From positions 806,001 through 870,000 of the forward strand of contig NZ_CABPSK010000001.1 in NCBI RefSeq assembly GCF_902459645.1: a stretch of DNA of 64,000 nt, in the 5' to 3' direction. Below are positions 8,350 to 17,550 of this stretch, piece after piece. The notes beneath the pieces are model-generated. The model saw only the letters and a list, made by a program, of their open reading frames with translations, ran no database searches and had not been told where the DNA came from. Source of the stretch: Pandoraea pneumonica. GTDB taxonomy: Bacteria; Pseudomonadota; Gammaproteobacteria; Burkholderiales; Burkholderiaceae. How positions within the stretch are numbered: position 1 is the first letter of the stretch; every line of letters starts with the position of its first letter. Position numbers and translations under genes: made by a program.

Positions 8350-9309
8350 TCAGAAGATGAGCGTCGCCGTCGCCATAAACGTCGCCGTGCTGTTGAGGCG
8401 GTTCGTACTCGTCACCGTCGGCACCCATCGGGCGGAAAAGGACAGTGGATGTTTGCCGTCGAGCTTGGTGTCGTAGGTGACGATAGGGCCAAGGGCGATG
8501 TCGTGTCCGCGAAAACCATTGAGTTGATCGGCGGTGGGACCACTATCGTTCCCAAGCTGCTGTACCGTCCCGACGATCAGGCCCACGCCCAGTCCATTAG
8601 AAAAGCGCTTGAGCCCCATGACGTCCAAGGTGAAGAGCGGCGCATTTTGATAATTCGTGGCGGTATTACGCGTATAAAACTGAACGCCTGCCACCACATC
8701 GAATTCGAGATCGTAGGCGGGCAGAATCTTCGTATAAGCGACTTGCGGAATAAACGTCCAGTTGTTCAGGCTGGGGTTGGCGAGCGCATTCGGATCGTAA
8801 CGCCCGGTAGGCGCCCAAACATTGACCGAGAACGCAATATGCTCGGTCTTCGAGAAGTGATATCCGGCAATCAGCGGGGTAAAGCTGATATCGAAAAGGT
8901 TGGACGCGTTTTGCGAGGTCGTCGCACTTCGTCGATCAGTGCCCAGCGTTGCAGACACCTTTGTCCAGATGTACGGCAGCGTGAAGCTGGAAGCGAAATT
9001 CCAATTTCCCGTGCCCGTATCCCACGTCTTCAGAATGGTCGCCAGGGTGAAGGCAATTTCGCCATCTAGCCCCAGTGAAGTCTTGCCCGCGATAGGCACA
9101 GACTTGCTGCCTCCGATGCTGCCGTCGAAATAAATCTCAGCGAAATTGACCGCCACCATGGGCGAAGGAGACACGACGCCCGCATCGGGTTGCACGCCTG
9201 TCCCGCTGATCGGACGTCCCAGCCCACCCTCGACGGCGAGCGCCGGAGCACAACTTAAACCCTGCATCGCAACGCACAACAGAAGAGTCTTGAAGCGACG
9301 TTTTGCCAT
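8350..9309 (-). CDS. Outer-membrane transporter, SphA / phenol-degradation MetA family
   Basis: A 319-residue protein with a signal peptide (MAKRRFKTLLLCVAMQGL...APALA) and a C-terminus in Phe after alternating hydrophobic strands, as in outer-membrane beta-barrels. The VWAPTGRYDP segment and overall layout fit the family of putative phenol/meta-pathway transporters. The start at 9309 is chosen for the signal peptide; an ATG at 9330 is possible. It ends 37 bp before the glycine-zipper gene and may be co-transcribed with it. It is divergent from the Omp85-type gene across an AT-rich gap. Cargo unknown. Confidence 0.75.
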   Translation of the reverse strand: MAKRRFKTLLLCVAMQGLSCAPALAVEGGLGRPISGTGVQPDAGVVSPSPMVAVNFAEIYFDGSIGGSKSVPIAGKTSLGLDGEIAFTLATILKTWDTGTGNWNFASSFTLPYIWTKVSATLGTDRRSATTSQNASNLFDISFTPLIAGYHFSKTEHIAFSVNVWAPTGRYDPNALANPSLNNWTFIPQVAYTKILPAYDLEFDVVAGVQFYTRNTATNYQNAPLFTLDVMGLKRFSNGLGVGLIVGTVQQLGNDSGPTADQLNGFRGHDIALGPIVTYDTKLDGKHPLSFSARWVPTVTSTNRLNSTATFMATATLIF

Positions 9310-9633
9310 GGCGATTGTTTTCCAATGCATCGACAGATTTATTGATTTATTCGAAATTCAGTAGGCCAACGCTGAATTTATGCCGAGCCCTCCACTGCTG
9401 TCGAAAAGTCTATAGGGAACCCTTTGGCAACTCAATAGACATCCTGAATATATGTTCACGTTATTGTTTGACCAATTGGCAAAAACTAACTTATTGTCGC
9501 AAAAAGACGTCGAAACACATTTCATTAATTGTTGATTTGATAATTTAAATTATCGTTGGAAATATAAATATTCCTAACTTTCAAACCGATTCATTGTTTA
9601 TCCCCGAATACGTCGCTGGCTAGCGGAGAGAAC
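9310..9633. promoter_or_regulatory. AT-rich divergent promoter region with a perfect 16-bp palindrome
   Basis: This gap is far richer in A+T than its surroundings. It contains GATAATTTAAATTATC at 9539-9554, a perfect palindrome that could bind a regulator. A plausible + strand sigma-70 promoter is TTGACC (9468-9473) with TATTGT (9492-9497) at an 18-bp spacing. The region separates the MetA-like gene (-) from the three-gene barrel operon (+). No convincing coding frame was seen. Confidence 0.5.
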
Positions 9634-9635
9634 GT

Positions 9636-10886
9636 GTGGTCGATTCTCAAGCACCTCAAGCACCTCAAGCACATCAAGTACCAATATGCAGTGGATTGAA
9701 GGTTGTTTGGAACGGGGCTGCGGTGTTCGTATTAGCTCTCATGGCGTGGCCAGCGGCATCCGCTGCGCAGTCGGATGCCGATGCACAAGCCACCGAGTCG
9801 TCGAGTACGCAGGAAGCTAAGCCGAGCAAGCGCAGCGTGGTCTGGCGCGACCCTGAAGACGGAAAATTCGATGCGAGCGACTTTCTTCTCAATCACAAAG
9901 GCGCGCTACCCGTGCCGGTCGTTATCACGGAGCCCGCGATCGGATACGGCGGCGGGGTGATGTTGATGTTTTTCTCGGAGTCGATGGCGGAAGCTGCCGA
10001 ATCTGCGAAGACATCGGGCGAGATGGCACCCCCGAACATCACAGGCGTCGGTGGCGCCATGACCGAAAACGGAACGTGGGGCGCTGGCCTCGTCCATTTC
10101 CACACTTGGGGCGGCGACGCCATCCGGTATCTCGGCGGTCTCGCCAAGATCAATATGAAGACCGACTACTACGGTCTGAGCAACTATCCGCGCTCTTACC
10201 AGCTAAACGGATGGCTGACGATTCAGCAGTTGCTGTTCCGTATCGGCCATTCTCATTGGTATATCGGGCCGCGCTACACCTATTTCGACTCGAATACGCA
10301 CTTCACCGGACAGGCGGCACAGGAACTGGGCGTTCCGGACGTAGGACGGCGCGTCGGCAAAGTAGGGCTGGTCATCGACTACGACACGCGCGACAACATG
10401 TTCTTCCCGAACCGGGGCAGTTATGCGGAGCTGGAGTTGCAGGCGGCCAGGCCTTGGGCGGGGAGTTCGCAGTCGTTTGAGACGTACAACGGCCGGGGCT
10501 ATACGTGGCTGCCGATTTCGCACCAATGGGTGCTCGGCTTGCGGCTCGATGGCCGGTTCTCCAGCGGCGACGTGCCTTTCTATGAGCAGCCCTACGTCAA
10601 GCTGCGTGGCGTGCAGCAGGGGCGGTATCAGGATCGCAATGCAGCGATGGTCGAAGCCGAGCTGCGCTGGAATGCCACGCCACGATGGTCGATTCTTGGC
10701 TTTACCGGGGCCGGGCGGGCATGGGGGCGTTGGAAGTCGTTCTCCGAGGCGGATGCCGTCGTTAGTGTGGGCGCCGGTGTGCGTTACCTGATTGCGCGCA
10801 AATTGGGCTTGGCTGTCGGTATCGACGTGGCCCACAGCAAGGGGGAGAACGCGTTCTACATTCAGGTGGGCAGCGCATGGAATTGA
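9636..10886 (+). CDS. Omp85/BamA-TamA family outer-membrane barrel without POTRA domains
   Basis: A 416-residue protein starting at GTG 9636 after AGCGGAGAG. The first residues (QAPQAPQAHQ) come from a 9-bp tandem repeat. A signal peptide ending near PAASAAQ follows, then about 50 polar residues and a barrel. Omp85 marks are YDTRDNMFFPNRG (about residue 248) and KLRGVQQGRYQDRN (about 323), the latter matching the conserved barrel-lumen RGY/F loop region. There is no room for POTRA repeats. It overlaps the next gene by 10 bp, making an operon of three barrel proteins. It could export or insert a substrate, but the partner is unknown. Confidence 0.8.
   Translation: MVDSQAPQAPQAHQVPICSGLKVVWNGAAVFVLALMAWPAASAAQSDADAQATESSSTQEAKPSKRSVVWRDPEDGKFDASDFLLNHKGALPVPVVITEPAIGYGGGVMLMFFSESMAEAAESAKTSGEMAPPNITGVGGAMTENGTWGAGLVHFHTWGGDAIRYLGGLAKINMKTDYYGLSNYPRSYQLNGWLTIQQLLFRIGHSHWYIGPRYTYFDSNTHFTGQAAQELGVPDVGRRVGKVGLVIDYDTRDNMFFPNRGSYAELELQAARPWAGSSQSFETYNGRGYTWLPISHQWVLGLRLDGRFSSGDVPFYEQPYVKLRGVQQGRYQDRNAAMVEAELRWNATPRWSILGFTGAGRAWGRWKSFSEADAVVSVGAGVRYLIARKLGLAVGIDVAHSKGENAFYIQVGSAWN
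9648..9683 (+). repeat. Four 9-bp tandem units at the start of an Omp85-like gene
   Basis: Units are CAAGCACCT, CAAGCACCT, CAAGCACAT and CAAGTACCA. They encode Gln-Ala-Pro-like triplets ahead of the signal peptide. Unit changes would keep the frame. Confidence 0.8.
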
Positions 10887-11971
10887 CGCGACTGCTTGCC
10901 GCAATGGCGCTCTCGTCGGTATGTTCCTGTGCTTTGGCATGGACGGCGGGCGGTACCGGCGCGACGGTAGTCGCCCCCACGCCCGCCACGGCACCCGACG
11001 GCACCGAAACGCCTTTGACAGAGCGGCAGGGGTGGTATCGCGGCATTGTCGGGCCGACGGCGACACCCACGGACGCCAAGTCGGTCGATCTAAAGGTTCC
11101 CGACGATCAGGCCGATGCCAAACCGGCCAAACACTGGGACCGCGCTTTGCCGTTTTTTGCCCAGCGAGTGATTGACCGGGGGTACGACCTACCCAATCCG
11201 TATGACGTCGGGTACTCGTACTTCAACGGCACGCAACGCTACCAAATGTCGAACCTGATGGTCGGTGCCAACGGCAACGGCCTTCGCTCCGCGGACTTCG
11301 TCCAATTCGATCAGTCGCGCATTCGCAGCCAGTCGAATCAGTTTCAGTTGGGCGCGTGGCTGTTTCCGTTCATGAATGTCTACGGCATCGTGGGTAACGT
11401 ACGCGGGGGCGGCGATATCGGTATCAGCTTCTCGTCGCTCACGGCGCTCGAGCAGTTCTTCGGCATCAATATCGGATGCGGGGGCAGACGGCCCGGGCCG
11501 GACTGCGCGAAGCCGATCCGGTTGCCGACGCAGCAGGCGAGCTACAGCGGCACCACGTATGGCGCGGGTTTTACGCTCGTCGGAACCTACGGCAACGTGT
11601 TCTTTTCGCTGCCGGTGACCTACACCGTGTCGAATATCTCAATGTCCGACAGCAGTATCCAGTCGTGGAATATTGCGCCGCGCATCGGGTGGAATTTTCA
11701 CCTGAGCGGGTTTGGCATCCTCACGCCGTATATCGGTGCCACTTGGTTTCGCACGCACGCCACCATTACCGGGCACTTCGACATTCCGATCGACGCGGCG
11801 GGCGGGCAAACGCAGCGTCTCGATTACCGGATCGACGAGTCGGTGGTCGGCGCATGGAGCGGCATGGTAGGCGTGAGTTGGGCGGCAAGTAAGCGTTTCG
11901 GATTGTTGGCGGAAGTCGGCTTCGGCTACAACCGCAGCGACGTCATTCTCACGGCTTTTCTGAGGTTCTGA
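10877..11971 (+). CDS. Outer-membrane beta-barrel protein of unknown function
   Basis: A 364-residue exported protein. Its signal peptide is short (MELTRLLAAMALSSVCSCALA). After a Thr/Ala/Pro-rich linker come strands rich in Gly and aromatics (WLFPFMNVYGIVGNV, YGAGFTLVGTYGNVFF, LTPYIGATWFRTHATITG), and the protein ends in Phe (AFLRF), the outer-membrane assembly signal. It lies between two Omp85-like genes, overlapping the first by 10 bp and ending 7 bp before the second. I do not recognise the family. The context suggests the three work as an envelope unit. Confidence 0.72.
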   Translation: MELTRLLAAMALSSVCSCALAWTAGGTGATVVAPTPATAPDGTETPLTERQGWYRGIVGPTATPTDAKSVDLKVPDDQADAKPAKHWDRALPFFAQRVIDRGYDLPNPYDVGYSYFNGTQRYQMSNLMVGANGNGLRSADFVQFDQSRIRSQSNQFQLGAWLFPFMNVYGIVGNVRGGGDIGISFSSLTALEQFFGINIGCGGRRPGPDCAKPIRLPTQQASYSGTTYGAGFTLVGTYGNVFFSLPVTYTVSNISMSDSSIQSWNIAPRIGWNFHLSGFGILTPYIGATWFRTHATITGHFDIPIDAAGGQTQRLDYRIDESVVGAWSGMVGVSWAASKRFGLLAEVGFGYNRSDVILTAFLRF

Positions 11972-11978
11972 GGCGCCG

Positions 11979-13220
11979 ATGGCAAATTCGACGCGAACCT
12001 TTCGGGACGAACGCACGCGCACGACGCGCGCCACGGTAGGCCTGTGGCTCAAGGCGGGCGTGCTGGCGTTGGCCAGCGTTGCCGGGGCGGCGTACGGCGC
12101 GCCAGCAGCCGACCCGCCGTCGTCATCGGAACCATCGACACCCACGGCCGCCGCGCCTGCTGGATGGCTCGACCGCCTGCTGGCCAAGCTGGGCGCCGCC
12201 GATAAGGTGGACGTGAGTCACGGCATGGATTGGGGTGTGATGCCCGGTCCGTTCTACAACCCTGAGATGGGTTTCGGGATCGGTGCTGCCGCCGTCGGGT
12301 TGTACCGGACCAAGGATGCCCTAGAGACCACACAACTCTCCACACTGACGCTGCACGGCTTTTTCACGGTCACCGGCGCGACCGGCATCGGTGTGGAGAA
12401 CACCACATTCTTTGGCGACGACGGCCATCGGTTTGTCTTCGCCGGAGCACTCGTGAATATGCCAACGCAGTACTGGGGCGTGGGCTATGACCGGGCGAGC
12501 GACGACGCGAATCGGGAAAAGTACACCAAGCGCAGCATTTTCATTCAGCCGAAATTTCTGTGGCGGGTGGTGCCGCAAACGTATGTCGGCATCGGGCTCG
12601 ACGCGCACTACGACTCGGCGGTCAATCGGGACAAAGGCGACGCCAGTGCGTTTCTCACCGACCCTGGCGGTCCGTATGTTCGCAGCGTCGGTATCAGCGC
12701 CAATCTCTCGTACGACACGCGCGACTTCCTGCCCAATCCGTACCGGGGCCAGGCGTTCATCATGACCGGGACTGTCTATCGGCAGGCGTTCGGCAGCAGT
12801 ACGGCGTTCGAGTCGCTGGAATGGACTTACGACCACTACACACGCTTTCGTGAGCGCGACGTGCTGGCACTCGACGTCTACGGCAAGTTCAGTTGGGGCG
12901 ACGTGCCGTGGAGCATGATGCCGACCTTCGGCGATGGCAAGCGCATGCGGGGCTACTTTCTGGGGCAGTACCGCGATCGCAACATGCTGACCGTGCAGTT
13001 GGAGTACCGCGCCCATCTGGTCGGCCGTCACGGCATGGTGGTGTGGGCGGGCACGGGCGCGATTGCCAGCCAGCCCGGCGACCTGACCTCGGCGCACTGG
13101 CTGCCTAACGCAGGCGTGGGTTATCGATTCGAATTCAAACCGCGCGTGAATGTGCGCCTCGATGTCGGCTTCGGCAAGGGCACACGCGGGGCCTATTTCC
13201 AGATCAACGAAGCGTTTTAA
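11979..13220 (+). CDS. Omp85-type outer-membrane barrel protein without POTRA domains
   Basis: A 413-residue protein with a late signal sequence (LWLKAGVLALASVAGAAYG) and a C-terminal Phe. Omp85-like features are SYDTRDFLPNPYRGQAF (about residue 246) and RMRGYFLGQYRDRN (about 322), the same motif order as in the first gene of the operon, to which it is probably related by old duplication. No POTRA domain precedes the barrel. It ends 12 bp before a strong hairpin. Function unknown. Confidence 0.78.
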   Translation: MANSTRTFRDERTRTTRATVGLWLKAGVLALASVAGAAYGAPAADPPSSSEPSTPTAAAPAGWLDRLLAKLGAADKVDVSHGMDWGVMPGPFYNPEMGFGIGAAAVGLYRTKDALETTQLSTLTLHGFFTVTGATGIGVENTTFFGDDGHRFVFAGALVNMPTQYWGVGYDRASDDANREKYTKRSIFIQPKFLWRVVPQTYVGIGLDAHYDSAVNRDKGDASAFLTDPGGPYVRSVGISANLSYDTRDFLPNPYRGQAFIMTGTVYRQAFGSSTAFESLEWTYDHYTRFRERDVLALDVYGKFSWGDVPWSMMPTFGDGKRMRGYFLGQYRDRNMLTVQLEYRAHLVGRHGMVVWAGTGAIASQPGDLTSAHWLPNAGVGYRFEFKPRVNVRLDVGFGKGTRGAYFQINEAF

Positions 13221-13232
13221 GTCTTGACCCTC

Positions 13233-13264
13233 GGTGCGTCGTGGCCCCTCGATCACGACGCACC
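13233..13264. terminator. Bidirectional hairpin between convergent genes
   Basis: GGTGCGTCGTG (13233-13243) pairs perfectly with CACGACGCACC (13254-13264) across a 10-nt loop. It lies between the ends of the Omp85-like gene (+) and the TonB-dependent receptor (-). There is no long T run, so it may work in both directions with limited strength. Confidence 0.65.
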
Positions 13265-13273
13265 GGCAGCGAA

Positions 13274-15589
13274 TCAGATGGCAAACTTCCCTTCGATAAA
13301 GAAGGTTCGCCCCGCATACGGGTGATACACGAAGTAACGGGTATCGAACAAGTTATCGACGCCGATACCGATCTGCGTGCGTGCCGTCGGTTTGAACGTG
13401 AATTTGGCGTCCACGACGGTATAAGTGCTAGTTCCGCCAAACGTATTCGGATTGTTATCGGTGTTCGTGAGCGTGTTGTATTGGCGCCCCGAGTACCGAA
13501 TCGCACCCGTGATCGCCGTCTTGGCGTCGAAGCGGTACGTGGCGACCAGATTGGCTCGCCACAACGGAATGCGATAGAAATACTTGCCGACCGACGCGGG
13601 GTTGTTGGTATTCGCAAGAATCTTCGACTGGGTGTAGGTCACGCCAGCCGCGATATCGAGCCCTTGGATGAACACGTCCTGACCGTCGAAGCTTGTATCG
13701 AAACCGCGCGACCGAACCTTGTCGATGTTCTGGAAGTTCGTGACGTTGGGGAACACCGTGGTGTTGGTCTGGCTGAAGATGGTGTTCTTCACGTCGTCCT
13801 GAAACAGCGACACGCGCAGCTTGCCGACGTCCAGCATCCACTCGGCGCTAAGTTCCTTGGCAAGATCGTCCTCCGGGTGCAGTCCTGGGTTGTTATTGAC
13901 GATATTGGTGCCGGTGATCGACCCCTGAAACAGTTCAGAGACCGTCGGGAAGCGGTAGGCACGCCCGATCGACGCACGTAGCGTCAGATCCTGCGTGGCC
14001 GCGAAGGCGAGCGAGACCTTCGGTGAGAAGTGACTGGCCGACGCTCCCGCATACGGCACCGTGATCCCCCCGAGCGTGCGGGCGCCCGAGTACGCGCGCC
14101 AGTCCTCGTAACGCAAGCCCGTCGTGAGCTTCCAGCGTGGCAAGAACTGCCACGTATCTTGCGCGTAGAGGGCCTGGGTCAGCGTGTTGCCGCCAAAGGC
14201 ATTCGCGAGCGATGTTCCGTTCCCGTCGATCCACGCCGACGTATTGAATGTCCGGTTATCCAGAAAGTAGGTGTCGAAGTGGTAACCGAAGGCCAACCAG
14301 TGCGCGCCTGCGCCCACTTGCGCCGGGGTGTAGGTGCTTCGAAGGTCGAGCGACTTCCACCCCGTGCCATCCCCGTAGGTCAACGTGCCCGGGCCGTTGC
14401 CCGGCGCCCCTGAGCTTGCCGTTCGCGCTTCGCTTTGCGAGATGTCGAAGTACGACGCAATGGCTTCCCAGTTCCATCCCGTCTTGTTGCGTGTTTTGAG
14501 CGAGAGACCGTAGAGCAGGTTTTCGCTCACGCCCTGACTGGGGGCGAACGCCGCAGCGGGGATGTTGTACGTATAGCCGTTGATATTGACCGGCCCCGAG
14601 TACACGGGATTTCCATTCGCATCGCGCAAGAACGTGCTGGTCTGGCTGTTGTAGTTCTGATGCCAGTAGCCAAAAGTGAAGCCGCCTTGCAGCGTTGGCG
14701 TGAAATCGTACGTGGCCTTGAGCTTGAGCTGGTCTTGCGTGACGCGCTCGATCCCTTCGCCATTCACGCCCATGACTACACCTGGCGCGCCATTCTGGTC
14801 CCGATACTGGTAGGCACCGCTCACCACGGTATCGGTTGCCTTGGCGGGTGTCGTCGATTGCGACGCCGTGTAGAACTGAAGCGGTTGCCCGGTGTTTTCC
14901 ATGTGATCGACACCGATCAGCAAAGACAGCCCGCCGGACTTATCGCCCACGCTCGCGCTCACGTTGCTGCCGGTGAAGCTGCGATTCACTCCGAAGAGGT
15001 CGAAGTGCTGCGTAAACCCCTGCACCTTGGCGTCGGTCACGAATTTGTCGGGCATGCGCGTCGTCATGAGGACCGTCGCTCCGATCGAGTTGCCGGGATA
15101 CAAGGCGGAGAAGGGGCCGTAGATCACATCGACCTGGTCGATCTCCTCGGGAAACACCATCGACCAACGCGGTGCGAAGTTAAACGTGTTGCCCAGGAAG
15201 TTGCTCAGCAACAGCCCGTCGGCATAGACGAGGCCGCGCGCCGTTTGGGAATTGCTGGTGCCGCGCACGGCGATGGTGGAATTCAAATCGCCGATGAAGC
15301 GCCGGCGTACCGCCATACCGGGCATGTAGCGCAGCGCGTCTTCGGTCGTCTCGACGTTCTGGTATTGCAACTGGTCCGCTGTGACGGTGGCACTGGACGA
15401 TGGCAAGTTGGGGTCCAGTACTCGTTTGGGCACCTGAATGGCGGAGGCGGTAACCGAAGTCGTTGCGAGCGCTGCGGCGGCGGGTTGCGGGGTGTCGTCC
15501 GCAGCGTGCGCGAACATGGGCATAACTGCGGGCAACGCCGCAGCCAGCGCGAGCGCCAGCGGCGTCTTGCGCATGAAGAGGTAAGACAT
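13274..15589 (-). CDS. TonB-dependent outer-membrane receptor
   Basis: A 771-residue receptor. A signal peptide (KTPLALALAAALPAVMPMFAHA) is followed by the plug domain (QYQNVETTEDALRYMPGM; AVRGTSNSQTARGLVYADG; IDQVDVIYGPFSALYPGNS) and a 22-strand-type barrel ending GRTFFIEGKFAI. ATG 15589 has AGGA just upstream, while the open frame reaches 15658 without one. It lies 78 bp downstream of a DUF2946 gene on the same strand. That pairing is often seen with metal, especially copper, receptors, so a metal or metallophore ligand is likely but unproven. Confidence 0.88.
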   Translation of the reverse strand: MSYLFMRKTPLALALAAALPAVMPMFAHAADDTPQPAAAALATTSVTASAIQVPKRVLDPNLPSSSATVTADQLQYQNVETTEDALRYMPGMAVRRRFIGDLNSTIAVRGTSNSQTARGLVYADGLLLSNFLGNTFNFAPRWSMVFPEEIDQVDVIYGPFSALYPGNSIGATVLMTTRMPDKFVTDAKVQGFTQHFDLFGVNRSFTGSNVSASVGDKSGGLSLLIGVDHMENTGQPLQFYTASQSTTPAKATDTVVSGAYQYRDQNGAPGVVMGVNGEGIERVTQDQLKLKATYDFTPTLQGGFTFGYWHQNYNSQTSTFLRDANGNPVYSGPVNINGYTYNIPAAAFAPSQGVSENLLYGLSLKTRNKTGWNWEAIASYFDISQSEARTASSGAPGNGPGTLTYGDGTGWKSLDLRSTYTPAQVGAGAHWLAFGYHFDTYFLDNRTFNTSAWIDGNGTSLANAFGGNTLTQALYAQDTWQFLPRWKLTTGLRYEDWRAYSGARTLGGITVPYAGASASHFSPKVSLAFAATQDLTLRASIGRAYRFPTVSELFQGSITGTNIVNNNPGLHPEDDLAKELSAEWMLDVGKLRVSLFQDDVKNTIFSQTNTTVFPNVTNFQNIDKVRSRGFDTSFDGQDVFIQGLDIAAGVTYTQSKILANTNNPASVGKYFYRIPLWRANLVATYRFDAKTAITGAIRYSGRQYNTLTNTDNNPNTFGGTSTYTVVDAKFTFKPTARTQIGIGVDNLFDTRYFVYHPYAGRTFFIEGKFAI

Positions 15590-15667
15590 GATTTTCCTGA
15601 ATGCGATGAGCGAGTGACAGCCGGCACGCCTATCGCGTGGCGATGGCGCGCCTGACACGAGAGAGCA

Positions 15668-16084
15668 TCAGGAAAAGCGGGGCGGTGCCCGGGCGGGCGG
15701 GAGATAGGCGAGTTGGACGAACTGGGGAACGGCAAATGCCGTGGGCCCGGCGCGAGCGATCCAGACGAACGACACCGCGCCGGTGCCGTGCGGCATGACC
15801 AATGGCGGATGGTTCGCTAGCAACGAGCAGTAATCGCAAGCGTCGCCATGTGCGCCATGCTCGGACGCCTGCGCGTGGTGCATGCCGCCGTGTAAATCAC
15901 CCAACCCGGTGTCGCTAGCTACGGCCTGCGCCAAACCGGCGACGGTGCAAAACGCGGCATCGATCTGCGCGTCGGCGCTGCGCTGTGCAGCAAGCCATTG
16001 GCTCACGACGGGCACGCCTAAGGCAAGGCACATGGCCAGAAGGCCAAGCCATGCACCAAAGCGTTTGCGCGAGCGAATCAACAT
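15668..16084 (-). CDS. DUF2946 protein, probably metal-linked
   Basis: A 138-residue protein with an N-terminal hydrophobic helix (LGLLAMCLALGVPVVSQWLA). A His/Cys-rich centre follows (HGGMHHAQASEHGAHGDACDYCSLL), able to bind a soft metal. DUF2946 proteins usually sit beside copper-type TonB receptors, as here. ATG 16084 is chosen; a GTG at 16123 is an alternative, and neither has a strong ribosome site. It is likely the first gene of an operon with the receptor. Confidence 0.72.
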   Translation of the reverse strand: MLIRSRKRFGAWLGLLAMCLALGVPVVSQWLAAQRSADAQIDAAFCTVAGLAQAVASDTGLGDLHGGMHHAQASEHGAHGDACDYCSLLANHPPLVMPHGTGAVSFVWIARAGPTAFAVPQFVQLAYLPPARAPPRFS

Positions 16085-16351
16085 CGTGAAGGCGGGTTGA
16101 ATTGATTTGATTGAGCGGGTCACAGTGAGCCATTCAGGGCGAAAGCTCGCGTGACGGCGCACAGACCGTAAATCTAACGGCGGCGGCCCGTGTTTGACAC
16201 TGCCTTCGTTGCGGCATTTTGACGCAGGGCACGGCATCGCTTCGGCCCGCAGCTGGGTCATCCGGCTCGATGGCTTCCATCGAATGAAGGATGTCCCGGG
16301 CTGCCTGCCTCGCCTAGAATGCGCGGAAAAATACGCCTTCCGGTGGCCCAA
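16085..16351. other. Divergent intergenic region
   Basis: The region lies between the DUF2946/receptor operon (-) and the papain-like protease (+). TTGACA at about 16193 could be a -35 element, but I see no convincing -10 partner. No operator of the downstream regulon is present and no small coding gene is supported. Confidence 0.4.
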
Positions 16352-17536
16352 ATGAAGCGCACGCGCCTCGCATTCCTTCTCCTGCTGGCCGCACTCGCGA
16401 CGCCAGCTGCTGCGCAACCTGCCGCCGATGGACTTGGCGGCGTCTGGGGTTTCTCACCCGTCCCAAGTGACCGATCCACGCGTGGGCCAGTGCAGGAGGT
16501 GACTAATTTGCCGCCGGTGACCGGTCAGGGTGCCCTTGGCATTTGCTTCGCGCACGTCGCCTCTACGATGCTGACCGCTGAGAATTGCCGAAAGCTGAAG
16601 ACCGACTGCACGACGATCGCCGACGCCGAAGTTTTTTCGCCATTGGCATTGGCAAGCGCCTGGCGGCGCTCGGAGCGCAAGCCCGAGACGCCTGACGCGT
16701 CCGCCAGCCCGGCACCCACTGAAGGACTTTTGGTCGACGAAGGCGGCAACGCGGCCATGGTGCTGCAAGTTGTCGCCTACGACACCGGTTCATCGCCTTC
16801 GATCGAGTGTGCCTCCCGACGCATCATGACGCCGGACTACACAGACGAGACTGCGACCGACCGAGAGTTGGCGATGTGGAACCGGACCAAGGCGATATTC
16901 AAGCAATTGCACGACGAAGCCAAGGCGCTTGACGTGGATTGCACGGCTTGCGTTGCCTCATTCGAATCCTCACATGCGGCCGACGTGGCATTTCTGACGG
17001 AGACGTTTCCGGCAATCGGCCCCAAAAAGGGCAGGTCGGTGAGCGCGTTGGCCCAGCCCGATTACGGACAATTTCTGTATCGACTGGCGGTCCCGGCGCA
17101 GTGCGCCAGGCTAAGCCGACAGGTGCAGTTCGAAAGCATGCACAAGGTCCGCGTCAAGTTTTACCCGCAACCACCGGCGTCCACCGACACCGCAGCGAAC
17201 AAGGGCAAAGCCGCACCAGCGACGGGAAATTATCGGCAGGCGATCGAGTTCATCCGGACTTCGCTCGCCGATCAACGCCCGTTGGCCCTAGGCCAGATAT
17301 GTCTGGACAAAATTCCCTCGGCCAACAAGTGCAAAAACTCGCACGAAGTCGTTATCGCAGGTTTGAAAACCACGTGCGACGCGAAGGGACGGTGTGCGGA
17401 GGCGATCAAGGTCGTGAATAGCTGGGGGATGGGCTGGCAAAAAGCCAATAGCGACGGCTGGGTCGACGCCAAAACACTCATCGACCGAACGTTCTACCAA
17501 GCGCCGATATTGACGTGGTTTGTCGATGGGCAGTAG
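16352..17536 (+). CDS. Exported papain-like (C1-type) cysteine peptidase
   Basis: A 394-residue protein with a signal peptide (MKRTRLAFLLLLAALATPAAA). The papain arrangement is recognisable: the oxyanion Gln and nucleophilic Cys in TGQGALGICFAHV (about residue 58), the catalytic His in NSHEVVIAG (about 338) and the Asn in KVVNSWGMGW (about 362). Several extra Cys suggest disulphides. ATG 16352 gives a clean signal peptide; ATG 16319 would bury it. Papain-like enzymes of this form are uncommon in beta-proteobacteria. The substrate and whether it acts outside the cell are unknown. The catabolic cluster starts 96 bp downstream. Confidence 0.78.
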   Translation: MKRTRLAFLLLLAALATPAAAQPAADGLGGVWGFSPVPSDRSTRGPVQEVTNLPPVTGQGALGICFAHVASTMLTAENCRKLKTDCTTIADAEVFSPLALASAWRRSERKPETPDASASPAPTEGLLVDEGGNAAMVLQVVAYDTGSSPSIECASRRIMTPDYTDETATDRELAMWNRTKAIFKQLHDEAKALDVDCTACVASFESSHAADVAFLTETFPAIGPKKGRSVSALAQPDYGQFLYRLAVPAQCARLSRQVQFESMHKVRVKFYPQPPASTDTAANKGKAAPATGNYRQAIEFIRTSLADQRPLALGQICLDKIPSANKCKNSHEVVIAGLKTTCDAKGRCAEAIKVVNSWGMGWQKANSDGWVDAKTLIDRTFYQAPILTWFVDGQ

Positions 17537-17550
17537 CGCGGAGTCGCACC

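Noticed and set aside
14435-15655. Long + strand frame opposite the TonB receptor
   Set aside because: Shadow frame without recognisable domains or a ribosome site.
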